A DNA stretch of 64,000 nucleotides, from positions 124,001-188,000 of the forward strand of contig CALUNL010000002.1 of NCBI GenBank assembly GCA_944322005.1, in the 5' to 3' direction. Numbering within the stretch: position 1 is the stretch's first letter; every line of letters starts with the position of its first letter. Source of the DNA: an uncultured Alistipes sp. (GTDB lineage: Bacteria > Bacteroidota > Bacteroidia > Bacteroidales > Rikenellaceae). The position numbers and the translations under genes were made by a program. The notes under the pieces were generated by a model. The model made no database searches. It was not told where the DNA came from and was given only the letters and a program-made list of their open reading frames with translations. Shown piece after piece: positions 43,867-52,255 of this stretch.

Positions 43867-44958
43867 ATGAAAAGATTCTATTTAGCAGCTCTCATGTGTG
43901 CAGCCCTCTCTTTTGCCGGATGTAGCAAAAATTCGGGCTCGGAACCTGAACCGGAGCCGGAACCGGAACCGCCTGTAGAGTATGATGTTACATTGGAGGC
44001 ATCTGTTTTCTCCGGATTCTATTACGGACAGGAGTTCGGAAACAATATGGAGTACAACTACTTCGTGCACCTCTCCGATCTCGAGTACGTGGGCGGATAC
44101 ACACAGGAAAACGGCCATTACTATACGTTCGACATCTTCTCGAATGAGGGTGCCGCCGACCCTGAGAACATCAAGTTGCCAGCAGGAACCTATACGCTCG
44201 GAGTTTCGGGCGAGACCGCTGCCGGTACGTTCACCCCTGATTACTCGGCTTATCTCGACACCACGGAGGGTGGAGGAAAGTTCCTGTTCGAAAGCGGAGA
44301 GATTGTCGTATCGTACGACGGAGACAACATTGTCGTTGATGCCACCCTTGTCGATGATGCGGGTTATTCGCACCATGTGACATATACCGGACCGTGCATT
44401 ATCGACGAGGACAGTTCGGGCTCGGGAGATCTGGAAGATGTCACATTCGAGGCAGTGTTCTGTGATGGTGAATACTATGGATCGCAGTACAGCCTCAACG
44501 GTGAGTTCAACTATTTTGTACTGCTTTCGGACCTCGGCCTGGATGATGAGGGTTATGTAGTGTTTGGAGGACATTACTACTCTATCGATATCTTCTCCGC
44601 TGAGGCTCCTTCGGATTTGGCAAATATCATGGTCCCTGCCGGAACCTACACGATCGGCAAGGAGGGTGAGACGGCTGCAGGAACATTCACTCCGGATTAC
44701 ACGGTATACACCGACATGGCTTCTCTGAGTGAGTTCTATATCGTTGACGGAAGCCTCACAGTATCCCACTCCGGAACCAATATGGTTCTCGAGGGAACGT
44801 TGATTGACGAGGCAGGACGTACGCATACCGTCTCCTTCACCGGCGTACCGTCGATTACCGACTACAGTTCGGCGCTCTCCTCCTTCGATTCGCGCAATCC
44901 GAAGTTCGTCAAGGTGATCAACGCCAAGCCGATGGCCAGGAAGATCGCAAAAAGATAG
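43867..44958 (+). CDS. Lipoprotein with an internal tandem duplication
   Basis: A 363-residue predicted lipoprotein: signal peptide ending in LSFAGCSKNSG (lipobox Cys19), then a linker of alternating Pro and Glu (residues 28-37). Two homologous repeats follow, residues about 42-176 and 186-322, sharing the order YYG...NYFV.LSDL, GHYY..DIFS, PAGTYT.G..GETAAGTFTPDY and a closing V.Y.G or V.FTG strand. A basic tail (residues 330-363, KVINAKPMARKIAKR) ends the protein. No known domain was recognised. Its consensus promoter and own terminator suggest an abundant single-gene product, probably on the outer membrane. Confidence 0.8.
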   Translation: MKRFYLAALMCAALSFAGCSKNSGSEPEPEPEPEPPVEYDVTLEASVFSGFYYGQEFGNNMEYNYFVHLSDLEYVGGYTQENGHYYTFDIFSNEGAADPENIKLPAGTYTLGVSGETAAGTFTPDYSAYLDTTEGGGKFLFESGEIVVSYDGDNIVVDATLVDDAGYSHHVTYTGPCIIDEDSSGSGDLEDVTFEAVFCDGEYYGSQYSLNGEFNYFVLLSDLGLDDEGYVVFGGHYYSIDIFSAEAPSDLANIMVPAGTYTIGKEGETAAGTFTPDYTVYTDMASLSEFYIVDGSLTVSHSGTNMVLEGTLIDEAGRTHTVSFTGVPSITDYSSALSSFDSRNPKFVKVINAKPMARKIAKR

Positions 44959-44993
44959 TAGCAGCGGCCTGTTTGGCTGACGGATAATATTGA

Positions 44994-45030
44994 GGCGGGG
45001 CGACACATTGTCGCCCCGCCCTTTTTCTTT
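44994..45030 (+). terminator. Terminator of the duplicated lipoprotein gene
   Basis: A perfect 12-bp stem GGCGGGGCGACA / TGTCGCCCCGCC around CAT, followed by CTTTTTCTTTT. Confidence 0.9.
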
Positions 45031-45066
45031 TGACAGAAAGACGATGCTTATGCCGTAATTGCCATG

Positions 45067-45723
45067 TCAGTGCTGTTGTCCGCATGCATGTGGAATGATC
45101 AGCTCTTCCGCCCTCACCTTCGGCACATAGTGCCGCCCGTCGCGGCGGTAGTATGCGTGGTTGCCGTCGGCCGGGATCTCGACGGTCTCGGCCTTTTCGA
45201 CGCTGCGCCCCAGGGCCATCACCAGCACCGGCTCCAGCGTCAGCCCAAGCGCACGTTTTATGCCTTCGCGGTCGAAAGCGCGGATGCAGAGGCCGTTGAG
45301 CCCGATTTCGACAGCCTGTAGCAGCATGCTCTGCGCCGATATCCCTATATCGATATAGAGGTCGTCATCCGGGGCGGCCGTCGTGCAGACAACGATGAAT
45401 GCGTTAGGCTCGGTTCCCGGGAGCGGAAGGTGCAGTTCCGGCAGCGCCCCTCCCATGCGGACGTGTTCCAGCACCTTCGGCGCCTCGTCGGCAAGCACCG
45501 GACGGAAGCGCAGCGCCTGACGGTTGCGTGACGAGGCCACCGACGTGTTTACGCCGATGATCTTCCGCAACTGGTCCTCGCGAACCTTGAATCCGGCGTC
45601 GTAACCGCGGCAGCTGCGGTTCTTGCGGAGCAACCGCGCCAGCGTGTGCGAAGCTTTGTGTTTTGCCGTGTCGGGACGGGAGAGATACTCCTCCATCTTG
45701 CGTCCCAGGTAGTTGTCTGCCAT
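45067..45723 (-). CDS. Nitroreductase-family protein
   Basis: A 218-residue FMN-binding oxidoreductase. The start at 45723 gives MADNYLGRKMEEYLSR, a usual opening for Bacteroidetes members; the frame extends upstream without similarity. Flavin contacts are likely in NRSCRGYD (about residue 38) and in VNTSVASSRNRQALRF (about residue 62), with ISAQSMLLQAVEIGLNG near residue 130 and VMALGR near residue 172. The C-terminal end YYRRDGRHYVPK is typical of this group. Substrate unknown. It follows the MscS gene on the same strand, with its own possible promoter box. Confidence 0.88.
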   Translation of the reverse strand: MADNYLGRKMEEYLSRPDTAKHKASHTLARLLRKNRSCRGYDAGFKVREDQLRKIIGVNTSVASSRNRQALRFRPVLADEAPKVLEHVRMGGALPELHLPLPGTEPNAFIVVCTTAAPDDDLYIDIGISAQSMLLQAVEIGLNGLCIRAFDREGIKRALGLTLEPVLVMALGRSVEKAETVEIPADGNHAYYRRDGRHYVPKVRAEELIIPHACGQQH

Positions 45724-45799
45724 GTTCCAGATGTTTTTTTTGTTGTGCGCGGACGCCGCTCCGGTGGGGGTTCCGGTCTGCAGTGCTCCGCCATTTTCA

Positions 45800-45807
45800 C
45801 AAAGGTA
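45800..45807 (-). promoter_or_regulatory. -7 promoter box of the 45-kb nitroreductase gene
   Basis: TACCTTTG on the minus strand, 76 bp before the chosen start. No -33 box at the right spacing. Confidence 0.35.
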
Positions 45808-45843
45808 GCGAAAAAACATATGCGGCGCATGGCTTTCCGCCCG

Positions 45844-47232
45844 TCACTCCTCCGTTTTTCCGGTCCCGGCCGCTTCCCTGTCCCGTATCTGCCCCTGCGG
45901 GACAATCGACCGCCACGGTATGTCTCCGATATCCGAGAGGTCGTTGCGCGGGCTCTCGATGATGCTGCCGAGAAGGGCGTCGTGCGAGTCGGCGTTCTGG
46001 AACGGATGCAGCCCGAATGCCGGCAGCACCGACACGAAGTGCTCCATAATCTCCGACTGTATCGATTCGTAGCTCGGCCAGTTCCTGTTCGACGAGAAGC
46101 AGTATATTTGGAGCGGCAGGCCGTTTTCCGTCGGGGCGAGCGTGCGCACCATCGTCAGCAGCCGTGTGTTTATCGACGGGTGGCGGTTGAGGTATATGTA
46201 CATGTATGCCCGCAGCAGTCCGAGATTCGTGTCGATGGTGCCGTCGGGCAGCCCCTCCGGATTTTCGGTGTTGGCCGCCCGTCCCTCCTCGGCCTGCCGC
46301 TGCTTGGCGGTGATGTACTCCGCGAGGTCGCGGTCGAACCCCTTCATGCGCTCGAGGAACTCCGCCGAGCACGGCGTTATGCCGTCGAGCTTTATCACGT
46401 ATTCGCGCATGATTCGCCGTCCGCCCGACTCCTCCATTCCCCGCCAGTTGATGAACGATCCCGATACGAGCGAGTAGGGCGGTATCGTCACCGTCGTGTT
46501 GTCGAAGTTGGTCACCTTCACGATGTCGAGCGATATGTCGGTGACCGTTCCGTTGATGTTGTTCTGCGGCATCTCAATCCAGTCGCCGATACGCAGCATG
46601 TCGTCCTCGGTTATCATCACCCCGGCGACGAATCCCAGTATCGTGTCCTTGAAAACGAGCATCAGCACGGCCGCAAATGCACCGAGTCCCGTTATGAGGT
46701 TCGCCGGCGATTTCCCGATGACAATCGAGACGACGATTATGGCGGCAACGGAGGAGAACAGCACCTGGAAGATCTGGATGAAACCCTTCATCGGGCGGTT
46801 GCGCCACCCGTCGCGCTCCTGCAGCGCATCGCCGAGCGTGCGCAGGATTGCGTTTACGGAGAACGTCAGCGCCACGAAGAAGCATATCCATGCCACGCGC
46901 TCGCCTGCCGAGTACCATTCCGAACGGGTGCCGAACGCGAACGGCAGCAGCGCGATGACAATCAGCGGCGGAATTACGGACGTGAGCTTCCGGAACACCC
47001 CGTACCTGAGCATCGAACCCACGACCCCGATTTTCCTGCGCTTCAGTATCCGCCTGGCCATCTGCGCGAGTATGAAGTGCGTTACGGCGGCTATGGCGAG
47101 CCCGATGATTACGATGAACACCATGAATATGATCTCGTCCGCCCGGTCGAGGGCGCCGCGCGGGATTCCGAGCCATTCGAGGCCATCCTTTATCGCCGCA
47201 AGAAGTTTTGTCGCAAGTTCGTTCCTGTCCAT
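45844..47232 (-). CDS. Mechanosensitive ion channel, MscS family (YbdG-like)
   Basis: A 462-residue inner-membrane channel that opens on osmotic downshock. Five hydrophobic segments (about residues 32-54, 75-95, 103-125, 145-168 and the pore helix 172-198) precede the MscS beta domain. The pore-lining helix is Gly/Ala-rich (LITGLGAFAAVLMLVFKDTILG), followed by the conserved IEMP and GTVTDISL segments and TVTIPPYSLVSGSFINW. A long C-terminal domain of about 200 residues, as in YbdG, follows. Transcribed leftwards, apparently as its own unit. Confidence 0.93.
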   Translation of the reverse strand: MDRNELATKLLAAIKDGLEWLGIPRGALDRADEIIFMVFIVIIGLAIAAVTHFILAQMARRILKRRKIGVVGSMLRYGVFRKLTSVIPPLIVIALLPFAFGTRSEWYSAGERVAWICFFVALTFSVNAILRTLGDALQERDGWRNRPMKGFIQIFQVLFSSVAAIIVVSIVIGKSPANLITGLGAFAAVLMLVFKDTILGFVAGVMITEDDMLRIGDWIEMPQNNINGTVTDISLDIVKVTNFDNTTVTIPPYSLVSGSFINWRGMEESGGRRIMREYVIKLDGITPCSAEFLERMKGFDRDLAEYITAKQRQAEEGRAANTENPEGLPDGTIDTNLGLLRAYMYIYLNRHPSINTRLLTMVRTLAPTENGLPLQIYCFSSNRNWPSYESIQSEIMEHFVSVLPAFGLHPFQNADSHDALLGSIIESPRNDLSDIGDIPWRSIVPQGQIRDREAAGTGKTEE

Positions 47233-47453
47233 TCCGTCCGATTTTTAGGCTTGTGGCTGCCGTGTCGCTTCCGGCCCGGCGGTGACGGGCGCGCTCGGCC
47301 CTCCGCATTCCGCAGCCCTGAATGCCCGTGTGCAAGACCACGGCAAATTGCATGCCTCTGATGTTCGCCGCTTTGCACCGTCATGTCGTATGCATGAATA
47401 TTGATGGCTGTCCCGCAAAACCACAAAAAAAACGGTGCAGGATGATATAATGC

Positions 47454-47474
47454 GCATAAAAATGCAATTTATGC
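47454..47474. promoter_or_regulatory. Inverted repeat over the -33 region of the 47.5-kb lipoprotein promoter
   Basis: GCATAAA, seven bases, TTTATGC, ending 12 bp before the -7 box. It has the same 7-7-7 geometry as the repeat at 32121. Confidence 0.45.
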
Positions 47475-47486
47475 AATAATTTTTCA

Positions 47487-47494
47487 TATATTTG
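47487..47494 (+). promoter_or_regulatory. -7 promoter box of the 47.5-kb lipoprotein gene
   Basis: TATATTTG, 42 bp before the ATG. Instead of a clear TTTG at -33 there is TTTA at 15 bp, inside the inverted repeat. Confidence 0.6.
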
Positions 47495-47536
47495 CAGATG
47501 AAAATCTGTTTATTCACCTTTTAAATTCTGTGCGTG

Positions 47537-48745
47537 ATGAAAAAATTCCTGTTATTTCCTATGGCGGCACTGTTCTGTGTGACGTTGCTTCCGTCTTGTG
47601 AGAAAAGTGGTGAGGGCGACGATGGCGGACCGGAAGACATCTCCAAACTGACCATTGAGGCCTCCGTGACCGATGCCGACTATGATGGGTTTACCATGTT
47701 GTGGACTCCCGGAGAGCTCTGCGACCATATCGAATATGCGGTTTTACCGTCCGCCGATGCAAAGGGTGCTTACGAGGCGTTCGAGGCCGGAACGCTTTCC
47801 GGAGTCGAGTCGGTGGCCACACCTTCCGCGGAGGTTGTCATCCCGTGTGAGGCGATAGGCCCATATACCGTACTCTCGAGGGCGGTGTCTGCCAAAGGCA
47901 CGAAGGGAGAGATTGTTACGACATATGCTACGGCATCTCCCGCCGGAGTGATCATGACCGGTTACGATGATATTCTCGTCGACCTGCAGGTCGCGATCTA
48001 CGATACGGAGAAATATGACAAGGTCGGAGCCCTTGTTGTTTCGACTGCGATACTTCCGGAGCTCGGAATGACCATCGACCAGGTTGTGGAGCTCTATTAC
48101 GGTGCCGGAATGATCCCTGTATTCTCGAATGGCGAGGAGTTCAAGCCTGCACTCAACGGCCAGCCTGACGAGTCCTATTACATTGCCCTGGCTGCCGTGG
48201 ACAAGGATGACGTGCTGGTCGATGCGAGCTCGTTCGAAATAACGGCTCCTCCGATTGACCCGAGCCTTCCTCTTCCTGGCGAACTGACCATAGAGGTCAA
48301 GGACATAACCGCGGATACGGCCCGTCTGATATATACCATGGGCGAGAATACCCGCTGCTATTACCAGGCGGCCATTACGGTTGAGGAGTACAACGAATTC
48401 ATGACCTACTATCCGGAAGAGTATGAGAATCCGGAGGACTATCTTCGTGACTATGTTGCATTCTTCGGTTCGATTATGTATGTGGACGACGACTATGTAT
48501 GGCCAGACTTTACCCCTGGCACGGAATACAAGGCTCTCGGATATCCTATGAACGGCAACGGCCCTAACGGATACGGTCCTACGGCGATGACCGACTTCTC
48601 TACGGTCATGTCGTCGACCACGACTTCGCTTTCGCCGGCAGTTGCGGAGGTTCCGGGAGTGAAGCTTCTCCTTCCTTCGGTCAAGAACAGCCGCACTGTC
48701 CGTCCTGTCACCTCAGCGGCAGAAGTCCGCAAGTTGATGCGATAG
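47537..48745 (+). CDS. Lipoprotein with two fibronectin-like halves
   Basis: A 402-residue predicted lipoprotein; the signal peptide ends in LLPSCEKSG (lipobox Cys21). Two sandwich-like halves are suggested: residues about 35-135 begin LTIEASVTDADYDGFTMLW, and residues about 250-360 begin LTIEVKDITADTARLIYTM. The pattern of alternating strands ending in TVLSRAV or YKALGYP is that of fibronectin-type or similar repeats. A tail of about 45 residues follows, ending in EVRKLMR. The ATG at 47537 follows an in-frame GTG by one codon. No enzyme motif. Its CEKSG start is identical to that of the 4.7-kb lipoprotein. Confidence 0.78.
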   Translation: MKKFLLFPMAALFCVTLLPSCEKSGEGDDGGPEDISKLTIEASVTDADYDGFTMLWTPGELCDHIEYAVLPSADAKGAYEAFEAGTLSGVESVATPSAEVVIPCEAIGPYTVLSRAVSAKGTKGEIVTTYATASPAGVIMTGYDDILVDLQVAIYDTEKYDKVGALVVSTAILPELGMTIDQVVELYYGAGMIPVFSNGEEFKPALNGQPDESYYIALAAVDKDDVLVDASSFEITAPPIDPSLPLPGELTIEVKDITADTARLIYTMGENTRCYYQAAITVEEYNEFMTYYPEEYENPEDYLRDYVAFFGSIMYVDDDYVWPDFTPGTEYKALGYPMNGNGPNGYGPTAMTDFSTVMSSTTTSLSPAVAEVPGVKLLLPSVKNSRTVRPVTSAAEVRKLMR

Positions 48746-48784
48746 TGCAGTCGCGACCGGTTCCCGGTCCGTCATACAACATTC

Positions 48785-48819
48785 AAAAAAATAGCACCCG
48801 CGAAGGGTGCTATTTTTTT
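48785..48819. terminator. Bidirectional terminator after the 47.5-kb lipoprotein gene
   Basis: ATAGCACCC pairs with GGGTGCTAT around GCGAA, extended by A and T runs on the two sides. Confidence 0.85.
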
Positions 48820-48980
48820 GAAATACATATCTGCAGAAACAAAATGTCAATTATAAATGGCTGTTTTGTCAACGTACGGGTATTTATTATGTAAACTAAA
48901 TAATTTTCAGTAAATTGCGAATGTACATGATTTGATATGTTTCATAATCTTTAGTTAAGATAGCAAATAAATTGTCATTA

Positions 48981-49991
48981 ATGAATTTACCGTTTACTGT
49001 TTATCTGGACTCAAACGTCATCTCTTTAATTCGCAATGATGCAATTCGGAAGTCAAGGATTGATATTGATTTCATGTATGGGTTTATTGAGGATTCAAAA
49101 AATAATGAAAACATTATTTTCCCATACTCGGATGCCCATTTGAGCGATATTGTTCCAAGTTATAAAAAGGGAGATTGTGAGTTTGTTGAACGGGATTTGG
49201 AGTTCTTGTCTCATATTTCGGATAATATTTGTATATGTCTGTATTGGAATATGCAAAATCCGACTTTTGCGTTGCGCCAGCCCAAAGAGTTCTTCAATGA
49301 GATTATTAACAAAAACAGCAATATGATCCCTTCGATGGAGGAATTTTGTAACACTCTTCAAGGTGCTACCGGTATGTCAAATGTGCTGTTAGATATGTTT
49401 AAAGTGATACCAAGTGGCATTTGCATTGAAAATTTGTCTTCGGCGGAACAGCAATATTTTGAGAAGAATTTTCCTAATACATATAAATGGAATACCTTCT
49501 ATAATCTCATGGATGATACGATAAATATGCTGCAGAGAATGGTGACTGACCCTTCCGAATATAATGAATTGAGGAAACAGTTCAACGATTATTTCCCACT
49601 TAATAAAAATATTGGCAATGTTAGGAAGAATATAATCTCCAATATAAATGCTGATTTGACAAAGTCGCCTTTCGGCAGAAATTTTGACGAGTGGTTTTTA
49701 TTAAATCACAAACAATACGTTAAATCGGATGTATGCCATACTATTGTAAGTAAATATATGCTGCTCGATTTTGTTGGATATGCTTCCGATACGCTATCAG
49801 ATAAGAATAAATATAACAATCTATTCAATGATGCACGGCATTGCTTTTATGGAGCGTATTGTCAGCTGTTTATTACCAATGATAAACGTGCGTATAAAAA
49901 GGCGAAGGCTATCTATGAAGAGGTGTCTATCGGAACCAAGGTAATGAATACAATGGAGTTTTATAAGTCGTGTCAAGAAATTTCAAAATAA
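48981..49991 (+). CDS. PIN-like nuclease-fold protein in an AT-rich island
   Basis: A 336-residue cytoplasmic protein, much richer in A/T and in Asn, Lys and Ile codons than its neighbours. The N-terminus reads FTVYLDSNVISLI, the opening of PIN-domain nucleases (Asp10), and the C-terminus reads DARHCFYGAYCQLFITNDKRA (Asp284 and Asp301), the closing PIN signature. The roughly 230 residues between are mostly helical and unlike standard 130-residue PIN toxins. The ATG at 48981 is chosen over a TTG three codons upstream. There is no adjacent antitoxin-like gene. It is bounded by two terminators and lies beside tRNA-Cys, so recent transfer is plausible. It may be an RNase used in stress or phage defence; the function is inference. 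Confidence 0.7.
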   Translation: MNLPFTVYLDSNVISLIRNDAIRKSRIDIDFMYGFIEDSKNNENIIFPYSDAHLSDIVPSYKKGDCEFVERDLEFLSHISDNICICLYWNMQNPTFALRQPKEFFNEIINKNSNMIPSMEEFCNTLQGATGMSNVLLDMFKVIPSGICIENLSSAEQQYFEKNFPNTYKWNTFYNLMDDTINMLQRMVTDPSEYNELRKQFNDYFPLNKNIGNVRKNIISNINADLTKSPFGRNFDEWFLLNHKQYVKSDVCHTIVSKYMLLDFVGYASDTLSDKNKYNNLFNDARHCFYGAYCQLFITNDKRAYKKAKAIYEEVSIGTKVMNTMEFYKSCQEISK

Positions 49992-50021
49992 AGGTATTGC
50001 AGCTATTCTGTTCACCAAGTA

Positions 50022-50057
50022 AAAGAGGCTTCTAAACAACTGTTTAGAAGCCTCTTT
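50022..50057. terminator. Long bidirectional terminator between the PIN-like gene and tRNA-Cys
   Basis: A 17-bp perfect stem (AAAGAGGCTTCTAAACA / TGTTTAGAAGCCTCTTT) with a tiny loop. It can end both the PIN-like transcript and the leftward tRNA transcript. Confidence 0.85.
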
Positions 50058-50061
50058 CGTG

Positions 50062-50132
50062 AGGTCTGAAGCGGAATCGAACCGCTGTACAAGGTTTTGC
50101 AGACCTTTGCCTAGCCACTCGGCCATCAGACC
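50062..50132 (-). tRNA. tRNA-Cys (anticodon GCA)
   Basis: The minus strand folds as a 71-nt tRNA: acceptor GGTCTGA / TCAGACC with discriminator U, D-arm around GGCCGAGTGGCTAGGC, anticodon loop CTGCAAA with GCA, and T-arm GGTTCGATTCC. CCA is not encoded. Its 3' end faces the AT-rich PIN-like island. Confidence 0.95.
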
Positions 50133-50263
50133 ATTTATCTGCCCCTCTACGCCTTTATCCCTGCCTATTCGCCCTCCCATTCCTTGCCGACGGGCGGTTT
50201 GCGGAACCCCGTTGTCCGGACTTTACGACCTTCGTTGACACCGGTTTGGCGCGTTCGGGTTTG

Positions 50264-50295
50264 CAAATATAGGAATATTTATTCTTATCACCAAA
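50264..50295 (-). promoter_or_regulatory. Consensus promoter pointing to tRNA-Cys
   Basis: On the minus strand TTTG (50292-50295), 20 bp, TATATTTG (50264-50271). It implies a leader of roughly 125 nt before the tRNA. Confidence 0.75.
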
Positions 50296-50344
50296 AAAAA
50301 TAGTACCTTTACAGAGAATTGCGAATCGCTAAACCAATTTCAAG

Positions 50345-51448
50345 GTGACAATAGAGGATATAGCATTGACTTTCGTGCCGCAACTCGGTACGCGTGGCGT
50401 CGCACATCTGCTCGATGTATATCCCGATGCGCAATCCGTCTTTGAGGCCCCCGTATCCGATCTTGTCGAACGGGCCGAACTCAAACCCGAGGTCGCCGCA
50501 AATATCGCCGCCCGCAAGGGCTTCGACAAGGCCCGCCGCGAGATGGAGCATTGCCGCCGGAACGGTATCCGCGCGATAGCATCCACCGACAGGGAGTATC
50601 CGCCGCAGCTGCGTTCAATACCCGATTTCCCGCATGTGCTCTATGTCTCGGGAGAGGCCGAGGCGCTGCTGTCGGAACATGTGCTGTCGATTGTCGGCAC
50701 GCGAAGGATGACGCCTTACGGCGAACGGGTCTGCAATGAGATTGTCGAGGCTGTGGCCGCGGCCTTCCCCGATACGGTCATCGTCAGCGGGCTGGCTTTC
50801 GGAACCGATGCCGCAGCCCATAGGGCCGCTCTCGCCTTCGGGTTGAGGACTGCGGGCGTAGTGGCGAATGCACTGCCGGACGTTGTCCCGGCGCACAACT
50901 CGGCGCTTGCGCGCGATATGGTTTCGCGCGGAGGGGCCGTACTCTCGGAGGTGTCGTCGCAGACGCGGCAGAACGGCATGCTCTACATCCCGCGCAACCG
51001 CATCGTCGCGGGGCTCGGCATGGGCCTCGTCGTGGTCGAGTCGCCGGTGGGCGGAGGCTCGTTCTCCACGGCCCGTGCGGCAGACGGCTATTCGCGTACG
51101 GTGATGGCCGTGCCGGGACGTACGACCGATGCCATGTCTGCCGGAACCAATGCCCTTATACGCAGCCGGATGGCACAGCTCGTGACCTCCGGCGGGGATG
51201 TCATGCACGAACTCGGCTGGACGGCGCCGGATGGCGTTACGCGTGTGAGGATTGAGGAGCGCGACCTGTCCGGAGAGGAGTCTCTGCTGCTGGGGCTCTT
51301 CCCGCTCTCGGGTGAACCGGTCCCGATGGAGAGGCTGGCGGCTGGCGCCGGCATGGACATAGGGCGTGCGGGAGCCGTGCTTATGGAGCTGGAGCTGTCG
51401 GGTGCGGTGCGCTGCCTGCCCGGAAACCGTTATGAAAAGCTGATCTGA
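50345..51448 (+). CDS. dprA: DNA-processing protein DprA
   Basis: Protects incoming single-stranded DNA and loads RecA during natural transformation or other DNA uptake. A 367-residue protein: N-terminal helical domain (IALTFVPQLG...AHLLDVYPDA), central Rossmann fold with LSIVGTRRMTPYG (about residue 115), VSGLAFGTDAAAH (about residue 143), GLRTAGVVANAL, and GLGMGLVVVESP (about residue 222), and a C-terminal winged-helix domain (residues 300-367). The start is GTG at 50345, with no better ATG nearby. It heads a tight operon with tatD (1 bp) and ansA (8 bp). Confidence 0.95.
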   Translation: MTIEDIALTFVPQLGTRGVAHLLDVYPDAQSVFEAPVSDLVERAELKPEVAANIAARKGFDKARREMEHCRRNGIRAIASTDREYPPQLRSIPDFPHVLYVSGEAEALLSEHVLSIVGTRRMTPYGERVCNEIVEAVAAAFPDTVIVSGLAFGTDAAAHRAALAFGLRTAGVVANALPDVVPAHNSALARDMVSRGGAVLSEVSSQTRQNGMLYIPRNRIVAGLGMGLVVVESPVGGGSFSTARAADGYSRTVMAVPGRTTDAMSAGTNALIRSRMAQLVTSGGDVMHELGWTAPDGVTRVRIEERDLSGEESLLLGLFPLSGEPVPMERLAAGAGMDIGRAGAVLMELELSGAVRCLPGNRYEKLI

Positions 51449-51449
51449 C

Positions 51450-52247
51450 ATGCTTGTAGATACGCATACACACATATACGAGCCCGAATTCGATGATGAC
51501 CGCGAGGCGGTTGTCGCCCGTGCCGCGGAGGCCGGTGTGGGGCTCATGCTGCTCCCGGCCATCGACGGCGAGAGCTACGAAAGGATGTTCGACCTCTGCC
51601 GCAGCCATCCGGAGGCGGTGAGGCCGATGATGGGCCTGCACCCGACGTCGGTGAACGACAACCCGTCGTGGAGGGATGACCTTGCGCGGGTGCGTTCGCT
51701 GCTCGACTCTCCGCCGCCGGGCGTGGGACCCTTCTGCGCCGTCGGCGAGATAGGGCTCGACTTCTACTGGAGCCGGGATTTTGTGGAGGAGCAGACGGAG
51801 GCGTTCGCGACGCAGGTCGGGTGGGCCGTCGAGAGGGGCCTGCCGATTGCGGTTCATACGCGCGACGCGTGGGAGCGGATGGCGGAGGTGATGTCGCGGT
51901 TCGCCGGCAGCGGCGTGAGGGGTGTCTTCCATGCCTTCTCGTCGGATATGGAGTGCTACCGCGCGCTGCGCGGGTGCGGAGACTTCGTGTTCGGCGTCGG
52001 GGGTACGGTCACCTTCCGCAAGAGCGCCGTTGCGGAGGTGGTGTCGCAGATTCCGCTGGAGGATATCGTAATCGAGACGGATGCCCCTTACCTTACGCCC
52101 GTCCCGCACCGCGGCAGCCGCAACGAGCCGTCGTACGTGCGCTTCGTCTGCGTGAAGATCGCCGAGCTGAAGGGCGTGGATTACGATACGGTGGCCGCGG
52201 CGACGACGGCCAATGCCATAAGGATATTCGGAGTGCAACAACAATAA
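51450..52247 (+). CDS. tatD: TatD-family metal-dependent DNase
   Basis: A 265-residue TIM-barrel hydrolase with the TatD metal ligands: DTHTHIYEPEF at the N-terminus (two His), GEIGLDFYW (Glu near residue 94), AVHTRDAW (His near residue 129), GVFHAFSSD (His near residue 155) and ETDAPYLTPVPHRG (Asp near residue 207). Likely involved in DNA repair or degradation in the cytoplasm. One base after dprA and 8 bp before ansA. Confidence 0.94.
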   Translation: MLVDTHTHIYEPEFDDDREAVVARAAEAGVGLMLLPAIDGESYERMFDLCRSHPEAVRPMMGLHPTSVNDNPSWRDDLARVRSLLDSPPPGVGPFCAVGEIGLDFYWSRDFVEEQTEAFATQVGWAVERGLPIAVHTRDAWERMAEVMSRFAGSGVRGVFHAFSSDMECYRALRGCGDFVFGVGGTVTFRKSAVAEVVSQIPLEDIVIETDAPYLTPVPHRGSRNEPSYVRFVCVKIAELKGVDYDTVAAATTANAIRIFGVQQQ

Positions 52248-52255
52248 AATAATAT

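Larger units (their letters stand above)
47233..47536 (+). other. Divergent intergenic region between MscS and the 47.5-kb lipoprotein
   Basis: A 304-bp stretch. The right third is AT-rich and carries the promoter and an inverted repeat for the lipoprotein gene. No gene is seen. Confidence 0.5.

Noticed and set aside
48820-50061. Integrative element with attachment repeats at tRNA-Cys
   Set aside because: No copy of the tRNA 3' end was found on the far side of the AT-rich gene and there is no integrase, so only a transferred gene is suggested.
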